From positions 1-64,000 of the forward strand of contig NZ_JAUYFA010000057.1 of the NCBI RefSeq assembly GCF_030691135.1: a DNA stretch of 64,000 nucleotides, given 5' to 3'. Positions 1 through 9,061 of this stretch are shown piece after piece (within the stretch, counting starts at the first letter, position 1; the number at the start of each line of letters is the position of its first letter). Under the pieces are notes generated by a model. It saw only the letters and a list, made by a program, of their open reading frames with translations. It did no database searches and was not told the origin of the DNA. The position numbers were made by a program, and so were the translations under genes. This stretch comes from Phreatobacter sp. GTDB lineage: Bacteria; Pseudomonadota; Alphaproteobacteria; Rhizobiales; Phreatobacteraceae.

Positions 1-47
1 AGCGCATTGCGGATGACCTCGACGCGAACGGGACCGATGGTTTCCAT
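1..47 (-). CDS. hyuB: Hydantoinase B / oxoprolinase beta-type subunit, 5' end only
   Basis: Only the first 15 codons lie inside the window. The readable start (METIGPVRVEVIRNA) matches the opening of the HyuB / 5-oxoprolinase beta family, which usually begins with a '...PVxxEVIRNAL' motif. A GGGAG ribosome binding site precedes the ATG. The gene starts 20 bases after the hyuA stop on the same strand, the normal hyuA-hyuB order. HyuB pairs with HyuA in hydrolysing hydantoin- or oxoproline-like rings. The rest lies beyond the left edge, so nothing can be said about its completeness. Confidence 0.8.
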   Translation of the reverse strand, partial: METIGPVRVEVIRNA

Positions 48-67
48 GGCAGGCTCTCCCGAAACGA

Positions 68-2107
68 TCACGCGAGGCGCCGCGCGATCAAGGCGCCGCT
101 GCTTGCGATTGCGGCACTCCAGCCGGGCGGAATGTATGACGAGGTGTAGGTTTCCGACACGATGGCGGGCCCGCGGGCCACCTGGTCGGCCATCCCGCCT
201 CGCTCGAAGACCGCGACATCCTGAACCCGTCCGTCGACGTGGACCGGCCTCATCATCGGCGCCGTCTCTGCCGGGCGATTAGTGCCCGGCGACGGGACCG
301 GTTTCGGCAGTCTGCCGATCGCAGCCAGCCGAAGCGCGACCATTTCGACTGCGGTATGCGGTTCGTCATAGGAGAAACGCTGACGATGAACGGCATGGAA
401 GCGGCGCGAGATTTCGGCGAGCGCAGACGGCGAGAAGTCCGCACCGTCCACCGGTACGGGGAGATCAAAGGCCTGGCCGGCATAGCGCAGGTCGAGACTG
501 AAGCGCAGCTCGCGTGCTGCCTTCGGCGTGCCATCCTCGGCAAACAGACGTTCGGCTTCCGCCGTCATCCTGACGGCATGGCGGGCAAGCCTCTCGCCGG
601 CCCTTTCGAGCGGGCCGATATCGGTCGTCGTGAGATCGTGGGTGATGTCCGACCACAGGATGCCCCAGGCCGAGAGCGTCGAGGCATGCTCGGGGAATAT
701 GACCCGGTTGACGCCCAGATCATCGGCGACTTCGCAGGCGTGGACGCCTCCCGCTCCGCCGAAGGAGAGGAGGGCGAAATCATCGGGATCGAGACCTTTT
801 TCGAAGAGCGACAACCGGATCGCTGTCGACAGGTTGGAATTGACGACGGCAACGACGCCAGCCGCGATTTCCTCGATGGACAGGCCGAGTGCTCGCGCTA
901 GGGGCGCGGCCGCCGCGACCGCCTTGTCGCGGTCGAGGGTCATGGCGCCTCCCATGAAGGCCTTTGCATCCAGCCGGCCGAGAATGAGGTTGGCATCCGT
1001 CACGGTCAGCTCAAGGCCGCCCCGCCCGTAGCAGGCCGGCCCAGGTACGGCACCTGCCGAATGAGGACCGATCCTTAGCCGCCCGCCGTTGTCGACCCAG
1101 GCGATCGAACCACCCCCGGCTCCGATGGTGCGCATCTCGACCATCGGCAAGCGGACCGGCAAGCCATCGATCTCTCCCTCATTCACGGTTGCCACAGCCC
1201 CCTGATGGACGACCGAAATGTCGAAGGAGGTGCCGCCCATGTCGACGGCGATCAGGTTGGGTTCGTCCAAGGCGGCGGCGAGGCGCCGGGCGGCGGCAGC
1301 CCCTCCGCTTGGACCCGACAGGAGGAGGCGCGCCGGTTCCCGCGCCGCCTTGGCCAGCCCGCTGACGCCGCCATTGGACTGGACGAGATAGATCTGCCGG
1401 GTCAGGTCCGCCTCGCGCAACCGGCTTTCCAGTCTCGCCGCATAGACCGACACGACCGGCATCAGCAGCGCGTTCAGCACGGTTGTCGACAGCCGCTCAT
1501 ATTCCCGGATTTCGAGGCTGATGTCCGATGACAGCGAGATCGCAATGCCGGGAAGTTCCTCGGCCAGAATGGCGCCAGCCCGTCGTTCGTGCACCGGGTT
1601 CGCGTAGGCGTGGAGGAAACAGACGGCTACCGCGGATGCTCCCGCCTCCCTGATGCGGGCGGCCGCGGCACGGACGCTCGCCTCGTCCAGCGCGGTTTCG
1701 ACGCTGCCATCCGCCCGCACCCGTTCGACGACGCCGAACGCATGTCGCCTCGGGATCAGCGGCGGCGGCGGAGACAGCGTGATGGCGTAGACATCCCGGC
1801 GGCCGTGACGGCCGATCGCCAAGACATCCTCGAAGCCCGCGGTGGTCAGGACGGCGCCGTCGGGCAGCTTGCGCTCGAGCACGGCGTTGGTGGCGATGGT
1901 CGTACCATGCAGGATCTGCTCGATATGTGCCGTGTCGAATCCGAATTTGCGGGAGGCCTGCCGGATGCCTTCGATCAGGCCGACCGAGGGATCGCGCGGG
2001 GTGCTCGGCGTCTTGAATTGATGCACGAGACCGGTCGCCCCATCGAGGACTTCGATGTCAGTGAACGTGCCGCCGATATCGACGGCTATGCGAACAGATG
2101 TGGTCAT
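68..2107 (-). CDS. hyuA: Hydantoinase/oxoprolinase family protein, HyuA subunit
   Basis: A 679-residue cytoplasmic protein, close to the usual HyuA length of about 690. It opens with the ASKHA-fold phosphate-binding signature VDIGGTFTDIE and has the second signature DMGGTSFDISV near residue 295, so the ATP-binding core is intact. HyuA with HyuB opens 5-membered cyclic amides such as N-methylhydantoins or 5-oxoproline, usually with ATP. The start chosen is the ATG of MTTSVRIAVDIGG; an in-frame GTG nine bases upstream would add three residues. It lies 46 bases behind the permease of a polyamine-type importer and just before hyuB, so it is probably the catabolic arm of that transport operon. The true substrate cannot be read from sequence. 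Confidence 0.9.
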   Translation of the reverse strand: MTTSVRIAVDIGGTFTDIEVLDGATGLVHQFKTPSTPRDPSVGLIEGIRQASRKFGFDTAHIEQILHGTTIATNAVLERKLPDGAVLTTAGFEDVLAIGRHGRRDVYAITLSPPPPLIPRRHAFGVVERVRADGSVETALDEASVRAAAARIREAGASAVAVCFLHAYANPVHERRAGAILAEELPGIAISLSSDISLEIREYERLSTTVLNALLMPVVSVYAARLESRLREADLTRQIYLVQSNGGVSGLAKAAREPARLLLSGPSGGAAAARRLAAALDEPNLIAVDMGGTSFDISVVHQGAVATVNEGEIDGLPVRLPMVEMRTIGAGGGSIAWVDNGGRLRIGPHSAGAVPGPACYGRGGLELTVTDANLILGRLDAKAFMGGAMTLDRDKAVAAAAPLARALGLSIEEIAAGVVAVVNSNLSTAIRLSLFEKGLDPDDFALLSFGGAGGVHACEVADDLGVNRVIFPEHASTLSAWGILWSDITHDLTTTDIGPLERAGERLARHAVRMTAEAERLFAEDGTPKAARELRFSLDLRYAGQAFDLPVPVDGADFSPSALAEISRRFHAVHRQRFSYDEPHTAVEMVALRLAAIGRLPKPVPSPGTNRPAETAPMMRPVHVDGRVQDVAVFERGGMADQVARGPAIVSETYTSSYIPPGWSAAIASSGALIARRLA

Positions 2108-2153
2108 TGAACCCACTCATTCCGGGCAGGGCAGGGGCGGTGGTTTTTCGGAT

Positions 2154-2948
2154 CTATTTCACGAAGGTTCTGGCAAGGCCGAGCGAACGATCGACGACAA
2201 TGACGATGAAGAGCGTGAACAGGACCAGCAGTACCGATATCGCCGCGACAAGCGGATCGGCGCGCGATTCGACGTGGTGATACATTTCGACGGGCAGGGT
2301 CGACAGGCGCGGCCCGGACATGAACAGCGACAGCACCACCTCGTCGAACGACACCAGGAACGACAGGGCGCCGGCCGCGACGAGGCCGGGGATGATCAGA
2401 GGCAGCGTCACCCTGCGAAAAACCGTGAGGGGCGTCGCGCCCAGGGTTGCGGCGGCCTCCTCGACAGCGATCGGCACGGTTGCCAGCGCGGTTGAAATGA
2501 TCCTCAGGGCATAGGGCAGGGTCACCACCAAATGGGCGAGGAAAAGGCCCTGAGGGGTTGCCAGCAGGCCGGCCCGCGCCGCGACGATGAGCATGGCCAG
2601 CGCCAGCACGATGGTCGGGAGGAGAAGTGGCGCGGTCAGCACGCTCATCAGCGTTGCAGCGCCGGGGGGCGCGAGCCGCACCAGTGCATAGGCCGCCGGC
2701 ACGGCGATCAGAAGGTTCACCACCGTCACGGCACCGGCGAGTTTGAGGCTGAAAAAGAAGGCATCGATCATCTTCGGATGCTGGCCGATCGACGCATACC
2801 AGCGCAGGCTCCAACTGCTCGGCGGGAACGACATGAACACGTCGCCGGAGAACGACAGCGGAATGACGATCAGGACCGGCGCGAGCAGGAACAGAAACGA
2901 CGCGCTCGCCAGCCAGATCAGGATACGGGATATCGGGCGTTCATCCAC
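2154..2948 (-). CDS. ABC transporter permease, PotC type
   Basis: A 264-residue inner-membrane protein with about six hydrophobic segments and the cytoplasmic EAA loop (EEAAATLGATPLTVFRRV) near residue 160 that docks onto the ATPase. It forms the second permease of a spermidine/putrescine-type importer with the gene ending 6 bases upstream of its start. Members of this family carry polyamines, but neighbours of hydantoinases often carry other small nitrogen compounds, so the substrate is open. It is co-transcribed with the ATPase, first permease, binding protein and hyuA. Confidence 0.93.
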   Translation of the reverse strand: MDERPISRILIWLASASFLFLLAPVLIVIPLSFSGDVFMSFPPSSWSLRWYASIGQHPKMIDAFFFSLKLAGAVTVVNLLIAVPAAYALVRLAPPGAATLMSVLTAPLLLPTIVLALAMLIVAARAGLLATPQGLFLAHLVVTLPYALRIISTALATVPIAVEEAAATLGATPLTVFRRVTLPLIIPGLVAAGALSFLVSFDEVVLSLFMSGPRLSTLPVEMYHHVESRADPLVAAISVLLVLFTLFIVIVVDRSLGLARTFVK

Positions 2949-2954
2949 GGCGGT

Positions 2955-3833
2955 TCACCCGATCTGGCGGAGAATACGGGTGTAGACGGCCAAAGCCAGG
3001 CCGAACACCACCAGCACGATGATCGACAAGGTCGCTGCGAGCGGCCAGTCGAGGGTCACGATCGCCTGATCGTAAACCTCTGTTGCGAGGAGAAAAACGC
3101 GTCCACCCCCGAGCAGCTTCGGCGTGATGAAGGAGGAAATCGCCAGGACGAAGGTCAGGAGCGAGCCGAGTGCGACTCCCGGCAGCGACAGGGGCAGCAC
3201 GACCCGCCAGAAGACGCGGTAGGGCGGGGCGCCGAGCGTGGCGGCCGCTTCTTCGACCCGCGGATCCAGGCGGCCGAAACCGGCCAGCAAGGCAAGGATC
3301 ATGTAGGGCATGAGGATTTCGGTCAGACCGATCATCACGCCCGTCAGGTTGAACATCAGCCGAAAAGGCTCTTGTGCCCCCAGCGCGGCGAGGGCCGAGT
3401 TCACCAGTCCGCGATCCGAGAGGATGGCGATCCAGCCGTAGGTGCGCACGACCGAGGACAACAGCAGAGGCGAGATCACCAGCACCAGCAGAATGCTCTT
3501 CCACGCGCCGTTCATCCGGTGGAGGCACAGTGCGATCGGATAGGACACGACCAGGGTTAGGATGGTGACGATCAGGCTCGTTCTGACCGTGTTCGCCAGA
3601 AGCTCCCAGTAGAAGGGGTCCGTGGCCACCGTCGTCCATTTGGCGATCGACCATCCGCCGGTCATCGCGCCGCTCGAACGGATTTCGGAGACCGAAATGA
3701 CCGCGAGGTTGGCGACCGGCAGCATGAAGCCGATCGCATTGATCAGGAGGATCGGCAGCAGCAATGTCGCCGCGGTGAACGTGGTGCCGCGCCGGCTTTG
3801 GGCAGGGCCCTGGGCGGTTGCTGCCGCGCTCAT
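2955..3833 (-). CDS. ABC transporter permease, PotB type
   Basis: A 292-residue polytopic membrane protein with about six transmembrane segments. The EAA motif (EEAAATLGAPPYRVFWRV) is near residue 195. The N-terminal 20 residues are cytoplasmic and polar, followed by the first membrane segment TLLLPILLINAIGFMLP. The start codon overlaps the stop of the ATPase gene (ATGA), which indicates translational coupling. It pairs with the PotC-type permease that follows. Confidence 0.93.
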   Translation of the reverse strand: MSAAATAQGPAQSRRGTTFTAATLLLPILLINAIGFMLPVANLAVISVSEIRSSGAMTGGWSIAKWTTVATDPFYWELLANTVRTSLIVTILTLVVSYPIALCLHRMNGAWKSILLVLVISPLLLSSVVRTYGWIAILSDRGLVNSALAALGAQEPFRLMFNLTGVMIGLTEILMPYMILALLAGFGRLDPRVEEAAATLGAPPYRVFWRVVLPLSLPGVALGSLLTFVLAISSFITPKLLGGGRVFLLATEVYDQAIVTLDWPLAATLSIIVLVVFGLALAVYTRILRQIG

Positions 3834-4945
3834 GGAGCGGCCTCGAACACCAGTGTGTTCGCGACCGACCAGGACAATGTCACGGCTGTGCCGACGCTGA
3901 CGAGCGCACCGGTCGCATCCGTCGACTGCTCGACATTGAAAACGGCGTCGCCCGCCTGAACGTCATATTGCACGACATTGCCGGCATAGGTCGTCCGGAT
4001 GATGGTGCCTGCCGCATGGTTGTCATCGGCGCGCCTTTCGCCGGCGCCATCGAGATGGATACGGTGAGGGCGGATCATCACTTCGACGGGACCGCTGACA
4101 GGACGCGCGCAGCGCATCGTGACGCCGCCGACATGGACCACCTCGCCCGCGCCGGTTCCGGGGAACCGATTGGTCCGTCCGACGAAGGCCGCCACGAAGG
4201 CGGTGCGCGGTCGTTCGTACAGATCTTCGGGCGTCCCGGTCTGCTCGATCCGTCCCTTGTTCATGACGACCACCCGGTCAGCCATGGTCAAGGCCTCGTC
4301 CTGATCGTGGGTCACGAACAGGGCCGTCGTGCCGAGCCGCCGCTGGATGTCCCGGATCTCATTACGCATTTCCTCGCGCAGCTTCGCATCGAGGTTCGAC
4401 AGAGGCTCGTCGAGCAAGAGGATCAACGGACGAATGACCAGCGCCCTTGCCAAGGCGACACGCTGTTGCTGGCCACCCGACAATTGACCCGGCCGACGGT
4501 CCTCGTAACCTGTCAGCCGGACGAGCTGCAGAGCTTCCGCTACGCGCGCGCGGATATCGGCCTTGGCCATCCCGCGCATTTCAAGTCCGAAGGCGACGTT
4601 GGCTGCGACGCTCATATGCGGGAACAGGGCATAGCTCTGGAACACCAGACCCATGTCCCGTTGGTAGGGGGGAACGTTGGTCAGATCGCGCCCGGCGACG
4701 ACGATCTGACCTGCCGTCGTCGGAACCAGCCCGGCGATCATCCGCAGCGTCGTCGTCTTGCCACAGCCCGAGGGGCCGAGCATGGCAAGAAACTCGCCCT
4801 TCCGCACATCGAGGTCGACGGCGTCTACGGCGGCAGTGTCGCCGTAGCGCTTGGTCAGTGCCTGTAGCGACAGGAAACGGTCCGTAGCCGCCGTTTCGTC
4901 CGCGTTCTGTTTCGTCACGGGACTTACATGATCCTCTGCGGGCAT
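3830..4945 (-). CDS. ABC transporter ATP-binding protein, PotA type
   Basis: A 371-residue ATPase that energises the importer on either side of it. Walker A GPSGCGKTT lies near residue 57, the Q-loop at VFQSYALFPHM, the signature LSGGQQQRVALARAL near 157 and Walker B LLLDEPLSNLD just after it. The C-terminal ~130 residues form the TOBE/OB regulatory domain typical of the PotA/MalK/FbpC subclass (VMIRPHRI). It starts 12 bases after the binding-protein stop, and its own stop overlaps the next permease start. Confidence 0.95.
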   Translation of the reverse strand: MPAEDHVSPVTKQNADETAATDRFLSLQALTKRYGDTAAVDAVDLDVRKGEFLAMLGPSGCGKTTTLRMIAGLVPTTAGQIVVAGRDLTNVPPYQRDMGLVFQSYALFPHMSVAANVAFGLEMRGMAKADIRARVAEALQLVRLTGYEDRRPGQLSGGQQQRVALARALVIRPLILLLDEPLSNLDAKLREEMRNEIRDIQRRLGTTALFVTHDQDEALTMADRVVVMNKGRIEQTGTPEDLYERPRTAFVAAFVGRTNRFPGTGAGEVVHVGGVTMRCARPVSGPVEVMIRPHRIHLDGAGERRADDNHAAGTIIRTTYAGNVVQYDVQAGDAVFNVEQSTDATGALVSVGTAVTLSWSVANTLVFEAAP

Positions 4946-4957
4946 GCGGGATGGCGA

Positions 4958-6010
4958 TCAGCGAGAGAGCGGGATCACGCGCCGGCGCCACTGGTCCATG
5001 ATCTGGTCACGCACGCCTGCGACAGCGATCCAGTCGACCGGCACGACGCGATCGAGGAATTTGACGGCCGTCCGGTCGATCGCGCTCGGCGCAATCTGCG
5101 CCTTGGCATTGGTGGGTGCGTAGAACATGGATTCAGTGAAGGCCTTCTGCGCCGGTGCCGACAGGGCATAGGAGATGAAGCGCTGTGCGGCTTGTGCCTG
5201 CGGTGCCCCCTGAACCTGGTTGATCACATTGATCTGGAAGACCGTCCCTTCTTTCGGGATCAGCGCTGCGAGCTTGCCGTTCGATGTGTCGGCGTTGACC
5301 TGCGCGCGGGCATTCCAGCCGATGCCGATCGCTGCCTGGCCATTGATGATCGGCGCGTAGACATCCGGGCGCGGTTCCCAGGTCTGCACGTTGGGGGCGA
5401 TCGGCGCCATGGCTTCGATGCCCTTGGCAAAACGCCCTTCCACGCCCGGTCCGCCATTGAGCTTGTCGAGGATCATGACAAGCGACATGCCCTGGATATC
5501 GGGCAGTCCCGGGATCGCCACACGGCCGCGCATCCCCGGGGTCGCCATGTCGAGAAGCGAGGTCGGCGGCGGCTTCACGGCGTCGGTGTTGTAGATCATG
5601 ACGAGATTGTCGAACGTCACGGCAACGCCGCCGACATTCGGAAACCGAGCATTGGGATAAAGCTCGTTGATCTCCGGGATCGCCGCGGCGTCAAGACGGG
5701 AGAAAATGCCCTCGTCCGTGCCGACCTTGGCCACCGTGACGTCGAGGATCACGACGTCGACCTGCGGCGCCGCGCGCTGTGCCCGCAACTGGCCGATCAT
5801 GGCCGCCGAGTTCGGCAACGGCGAATAGTTGACCCGGATGCCCGGATTGGCCCGCATGAAAGGCTCGACGACCGCTGCGGTGTAGCGATCCTGGAACAGG
5901 CCCGTATAGGCCATGACGTTGATGGTGACCGGCTGTTGTGCCGATGCCCGATTGATCCAGGGGGCAACGATCAGCGATGTGGTCGCGGCGACGAATGTTC
6001 TGCGTTTCAT
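4958..6010 (-). CDS. ABC transporter extracellular solute-binding protein, PotD-like
   Basis: A 350-residue periplasmic binding protein of the bacterial extracellular solute-binding family 1 type. The N-terminus MKRRTFVAATTSLIVAPWI has paired arginines before the hydrophobic core and ends at a probable ASAQ cleavage site near residue 25, so it is a Tat-like or Sec signal. It delivers the ligand to the PotABC-type complex encoded immediately downstream. It follows the RraA-like gene after about 60 bases. The ligand is unknown; the nearby amidohydrolases suggest an amide or cyclic ureide rather than a polyamine. Confidence 0.92.
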   Translation of the reverse strand: MKRRTFVAATTSLIVAPWINRASAQQPVTINVMAYTGLFQDRYTAAVVEPFMRANPGIRVNYSPLPNSAAMIGQLRAQRAAPQVDVVILDVTVAKVGTDEGIFSRLDAAAIPEINELYPNARFPNVGGVAVTFDNLVMIYNTDAVKPPPTSLLDMATPGMRGRVAIPGLPDIQGMSLVMILDKLNGGPGVEGRFAKGIEAMAPIAPNVQTWEPRPDVYAPIINGQAAIGIGWNARAQVNADTSNGKLAALIPKEGTVFQINVINQVQGAPQAQAAQRFISYALSAPAQKAFTESMFYAPTNAKAQIAPSAIDRTAVKFLDRVVPVDWIAVAGVRDQIMDQWRRRVIPLSR

Positions 6011-6070
6011 GTCCAGTCCCCTCGTGCGATGATCCGGTGATGACCCCGGGTGAAGTGGCGTTAGGCTTAA

Positions 6071-6736
6071 TCAGGGTGCGAGCTTCGCATCGACCATGGC
6101 TCGTGCGCCGGAGATATCGGGGAGCTTTTCGCCCTTCCGCAGCCTCTCGAGCAGAACCAGTTCGTTCTCCTGCATGCCGATCGCCTTTTCGGCGACCGCC
6201 CGCGCCTGCAGGGGGTCGAGCACGATGACCCCGCTCTCGTCGCACAGGATCGCATCGCCGGGATGGACCACCTGGCCGCCGACACTGATCGGCACATTCA
6301 CCGCCCCCTCAGACCCGAGGAGCTTGGTGGTGATCGCTGACGGTCCACGGCACCACATCGGCATGTCGACACGCGTAAATTCGGAAAAATCCGTTGCCGG
6401 CCCGTCGACCACGCCGGCCTTGACGCCCGCCATCTTCATGCAATTGGTGATCACGCCGCCCCAGCAGGCATGGCGATCGTCACCACAGCGATCGACGAGG
6501 ACGATGTCGCCGGGGCGAACATGTGCCGTAAGCCAATGCAGCAGCGCCGAGTCCGCATGCGGGATGCGGATCGTGACAGCCGTTCCGGCGACACGCTTGT
6601 TCGGCAGCACCGCCCGAATGTGCCGGTCGACGAAGCCGGAATGAAGAACGTGGCCGACCGTCGCCGTCTCGACCTGCTCCAGCAAGGTGACGAGATCGTC
6701 CGGAATCTGGTCCGGCATCGGTTTGATCACGAACAT
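6071..6736 (-). CDS. RraA-like / HMG-aldolase-family protein
   Basis: A 221-residue protein of the RraA / 4-hydroxy-4-methyl-2-oxoglutarate aldolase fold. The start is set at MFVIKPMPDQ because anything longer would run into the upstream nitrilase gene. The core region (CWGGVITNCMKMAGVKAG, then VVDGPATDFSEF) matches the family's metal-binding loop. In family aldolases the last motif is normally 'DG..RD'; here the arginine is a threonine (PATD) while the aspartate remains. Authentic aldolase chemistry is therefore doubtful, and a related lyase or decarboxylase role on the pathway's open-chain intermediate is equally possible. It sits between the amidohydrolase and the transporter. Confidence 0.85.
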   Translation of the reverse strand: MFVIKPMPDQIPDDLVTLLEQVETATVGHVLHSGFVDRHIRAVLPNKRVAGTAVTIRIPHADSALLHWLTAHVRPGDIVLVDRCGDDRHACWGGVITNCMKMAGVKAGVVDGPATDFSEFTRVDMPMWCRGPSAITTKLLGSEGAVNVPISVGGQVVHPGDAILCDESGVIVLDPLQARAVAEKAIGMQENELVLLERLRKGEKLPDISGARAMVDAKLAP

Positions 6737-6779
6737 GAAGTCCAGCCCTGTATCGGTGCGGGTTGCGGAAGTGGCGGGC

Positions 6780-7586
6780 TCAGAGCGGCAGCACGTGGTG
6801 GTGGGCGACCGGCAGATTGGTGCGGATCGAGTCCTGACGGTCGAAGTCGAGTACGGCCGTCGTCGCGCCGACCTGATCGGGAACCATCGCGGTGACATGA
6901 CCCCAGGGGTCGATGATCATCGAATGACCGTAGCAGGCCTTCTTGCCGTCGGCGTGGTTGAAGATCTGCGCCGAGGCGATAATCCAGCACTGCGTCTCGA
7001 TGGCGCGGGCGCGTAACAGCACTTCCCAGTGGTCCTTGCCGGTCATCAAGGTGAAGGCGGCCGGCAGCACGATCACCTTGGCACCCTTGTCCCGGAGGGC
7101 GCGGAAGAGTTCGGCGAAGCGCAGATCGTAGCAGACCGTGCAACCCACCGTAACATCGTCCGCGTCATAGGTGACGATCTTGTCGCCCCGGCCGACCATG
7201 TCGGACTCCCGATATCGGGCGCCGCCGGGGACGTCCACATCGAAAAGATGGATCTTGCGATAGCGGGCCTTCTCTTCGCCGTCTGGGCCGAAGACCAGCG
7301 AGGTGTTGTAGAACTGGTTGCCGTCCTGCTCGACGATGGAGCCGGCATGCAAGGTCACCTTGTGCTTGGCCGCCAGTGCCTTCATCGCCGCATAGGCGTC
7401 TCCATGAGGCGGCGTCTCGGCGCTCGCCCGCGCATTGTCGGGGCTCGATCCCAGATAGGCGAAGTACTCCGGCAGAACGATGAGCCGTGCGCCATCTTCC
7501 GCGCATTTCGCCACCAAACTGGATGCCACGGCGATATTGGCCGCCTTGTCATCCTGCGAATTCATCTGAACGACGCCGACTTTCAT
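6780..7586 (-). CDS. Carbon-nitrogen hydrolase (nitrilase superfamily)
   Basis: A 268-residue cytoplasmic amidohydrolase. The Glu-Lys-Cys catalytic triad is visible: E in LPEYF (about residue 44), K in YRKIHLFD (about 111) and C in VCYDLRFAELF (about 147). Length and motifs fit the Nit / omega-amidase / deaminated-glutathione-amidase branch. The ATG at MKVGVVQMNSQ was chosen because a strong GGGGGGAT ribosome binding site precedes it; longer in-frame starts have no family resemblance. It is the first gene after the LysR regulator, so it leads the amide/hydantoin operon. Substrate not determinable. Confidence 0.92.
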   Translation of the reverse strand: MKVGVVQMNSQDDKAANIAVASSLVAKCAEDGARLIVLPEYFAYLGSSPDNARASAETPPHGDAYAAMKALAAKHKVTLHAGSIVEQDGNQFYNTSLVFGPDGEEKARYRKIHLFDVDVPGGARYRESDMVGRGDKIVTYDADDVTVGCTVCYDLRFAELFRALRDKGAKVIVLPAAFTLMTGKDHWEVLLRARAIETQCWIIASAQIFNHADGKKACYGHSMIIDPWGHVTAMVPDQVGATTAVLDFDRQDSIRTNLPVAHHHVLPL

Positions 7587-7651
7587 GGCCGATCCCCCCG
7601 GGTGCGTGACGAAGCTAACCATGGGGTCAGAGGGTCGGCAACACTGAAAAA

Positions 7652-7669
7652 CTTGTCCTGAGCTACAAG
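7652..7669. promoter_or_regulatory. Candidate LysR binding site upstream of the nitrilase operon
   Basis: An inverted repeat CTTGT-N8-ACAAG lies between the lysR stop and the nitrilase start, 66-83 bases upstream of the latter. It contains the T-N11-A core expected of LysR-family sites. The location suits activation of the nitrilase-transporter-hyuAB operon by the adjacent LysR protein. Short arms mean chance is possible. Confidence 0.3.
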
Positions 7670-7692
7670 GAAAATCGATCGCTGCCCCAGCG

Positions 7693-8601
7693 TCAGGTAA
7701 CTGCACATCGTTGGGCGTCGAATTCTGCGGCGATGCGCTGGGCCATTCGCGCGATCGTGGCCGGGATGGGGTTCGCTGCGCTTTCTCCATAGACGACATG
7801 GAACCGCATCGGCGGCAGGACGACATTGACATCGATGCGCGCAATTCGCGCAGCGTCGGGATGATCCTCGACCATGGGCGCGGGCAGGGCCGCGATGCCG
7901 CCGCTGTCGCAGAGGAGCCGGATCATCGTGGCGATCGAGTTGGAATTGTAAATGCGCGCCTGGTTTGCCGGGACACCATGCTGTTCGAGGAGGCGCAGGA
8001 TGGCCTGGTGCGGCTGGGATCCCTTGGAATAGGCGAACAAGGGGTGGAGAATGACATCGGAAAGTTCCAGCCGCGAAGGCAGGCCGAGCTTGGCCGATGC
8101 GAACCAGGCGCATTCGAAGCTGCAGACTTCGATGCTCTGCAAGGTCTCATCCATGACCGGGCCCATCAGGATCCCCAGATCGACGCCCCCGTCGCGGACA
8201 AGTTCGGCGATGTTGCGGCTCGTATCGACCGTCAGGTCGAGGCTGACATGGGGGTACGTCGCCTTCATCTGGTCGAGCAGGCGAGGAAGCCACGTGTAGA
8301 CGATCGTGTCGACCGTACCGATCGCGATGGTTCCGCTGAGGGTCGCCGGTGACCCGATCCCGGTGCGGAATTCGGCCACCAGTTTGACGATCTCCTCGGC
8401 CCGTGCCAGCGCGCTCAGGCCGTGAGGCGTCAGGACCACTGACCGCATGTCGCGTTCGAACAGGCGTACGCCCAATTGGCGCTCGAGGGTGGCGATGCGG
8501 CTGGAGACGGCCGCTTGCGTCGTATTCATGCGTTCGCCGGCGGCCGAAAAACTCTTGAGGCGGGCGACCATCAGGAAGGTCTCGAGAAAGCGCAGGTTCA
8601 T
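7693..8601 (-). CDS. LysR family transcriptional regulator
   Basis: A 302-residue regulator. The N-terminal winged helix-turn-helix spans roughly residues 3-60 (FSAAGERMNTTQAAVSSRI, then GVRLFERDMRSVVLTPHG), followed by a periplasmic-binding-protein-like ligand domain from about residue 90. It is transcribed in the same direction as the nitrilase-hyu operon and lies 106 bases upstream of it, and it is divergent from the EamA gene. It probably controls one or both in response to a pathway metabolite. Confidence 0.94.
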   Translation of the reverse strand: MNLRFLETFLMVARLKSFSAAGERMNTTQAAVSSRIATLERQLGVRLFERDMRSVVLTPHGLSALARAEEIVKLVAEFRTGIGSPATLSGTIAIGTVDTIVYTWLPRLLDQMKATYPHVSLDLTVDTSRNIAELVRDGGVDLGILMGPVMDETLQSIEVCSFECAWFASAKLGLPSRLELSDVILHPLFAYSKGSQPHQAILRLLEQHGVPANQARIYNSNSIATMIRLLCDSGGIAALPAPMVEDHPDAARIARIDVNVVLPPMRFHVVYGESAANPIPATIARMAQRIAAEFDAQRCAVT

Positions 8602-9061
8602 GGGGCCGACTGTCCGTCACATTCGCTCGCCTTGCAATCCGAGCCCGTCAACTGCGTCCCGCAGGCGCTGCGACCCTGCCGGGACCTCGGCCCGGGTCGT
8701 CTCGCCAGGGCATCGGCGACGGTATTCTGTACGGGCGGACAGATCGGCATGAAAACGATTTAGAAAGCGCCGATAAGAATATGAATAAAAACATTATATG
8801 CGCGTTTAATCATGTCTATCGTGGGGCGCCAGTCCGGCCGTCACGCACGATCCCGCCTCGTCCAGGCCCAAACTGGATGCGGGATGGCGTCGTGGCCGCG
8901 AGACGTCACCACGCCGCAGGCCCTAAGCTGCTGTCGTCGATGTCGCGGTGCCATTCCCGCCATTGGGGTTGTCGGCGAACTCCTGTAGAGGCGGGGCCAT
9001 GCCGGACGTTGCGGCGCCCGCGATAGGCGCCCGGTTGGGCGACGACAGACCATGAGAACCC
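8602..9061. promoter_or_regulatory. Divergent intergenic region lysR / EamA with an AT-rich tract
   Basis: This 460-base gap holds no convincing gene; short open frames in it lack family features or ribosome binding sites. A markedly AT-rich tract at about 8750-8820 stands out against the GC-rich surroundings. On the minus strand it contains a TATAAT hexamer (8793-8798), a possible -10 box for lysR with a leader of nearly 190 bases, but no good -35 element was found. The right part, next to the EamA start, is GC-rich and without clear signals. Confidence 0.4.

Noticed and set aside
2104-2814. Additional short or medium open frames in other phases of the ABC transporter genes
   Set aside because: They have no recognisable motifs, no ribosome binding sites and low-complexity Arg/Pro/Ala composition; they are frame shadows of the annotated genes.
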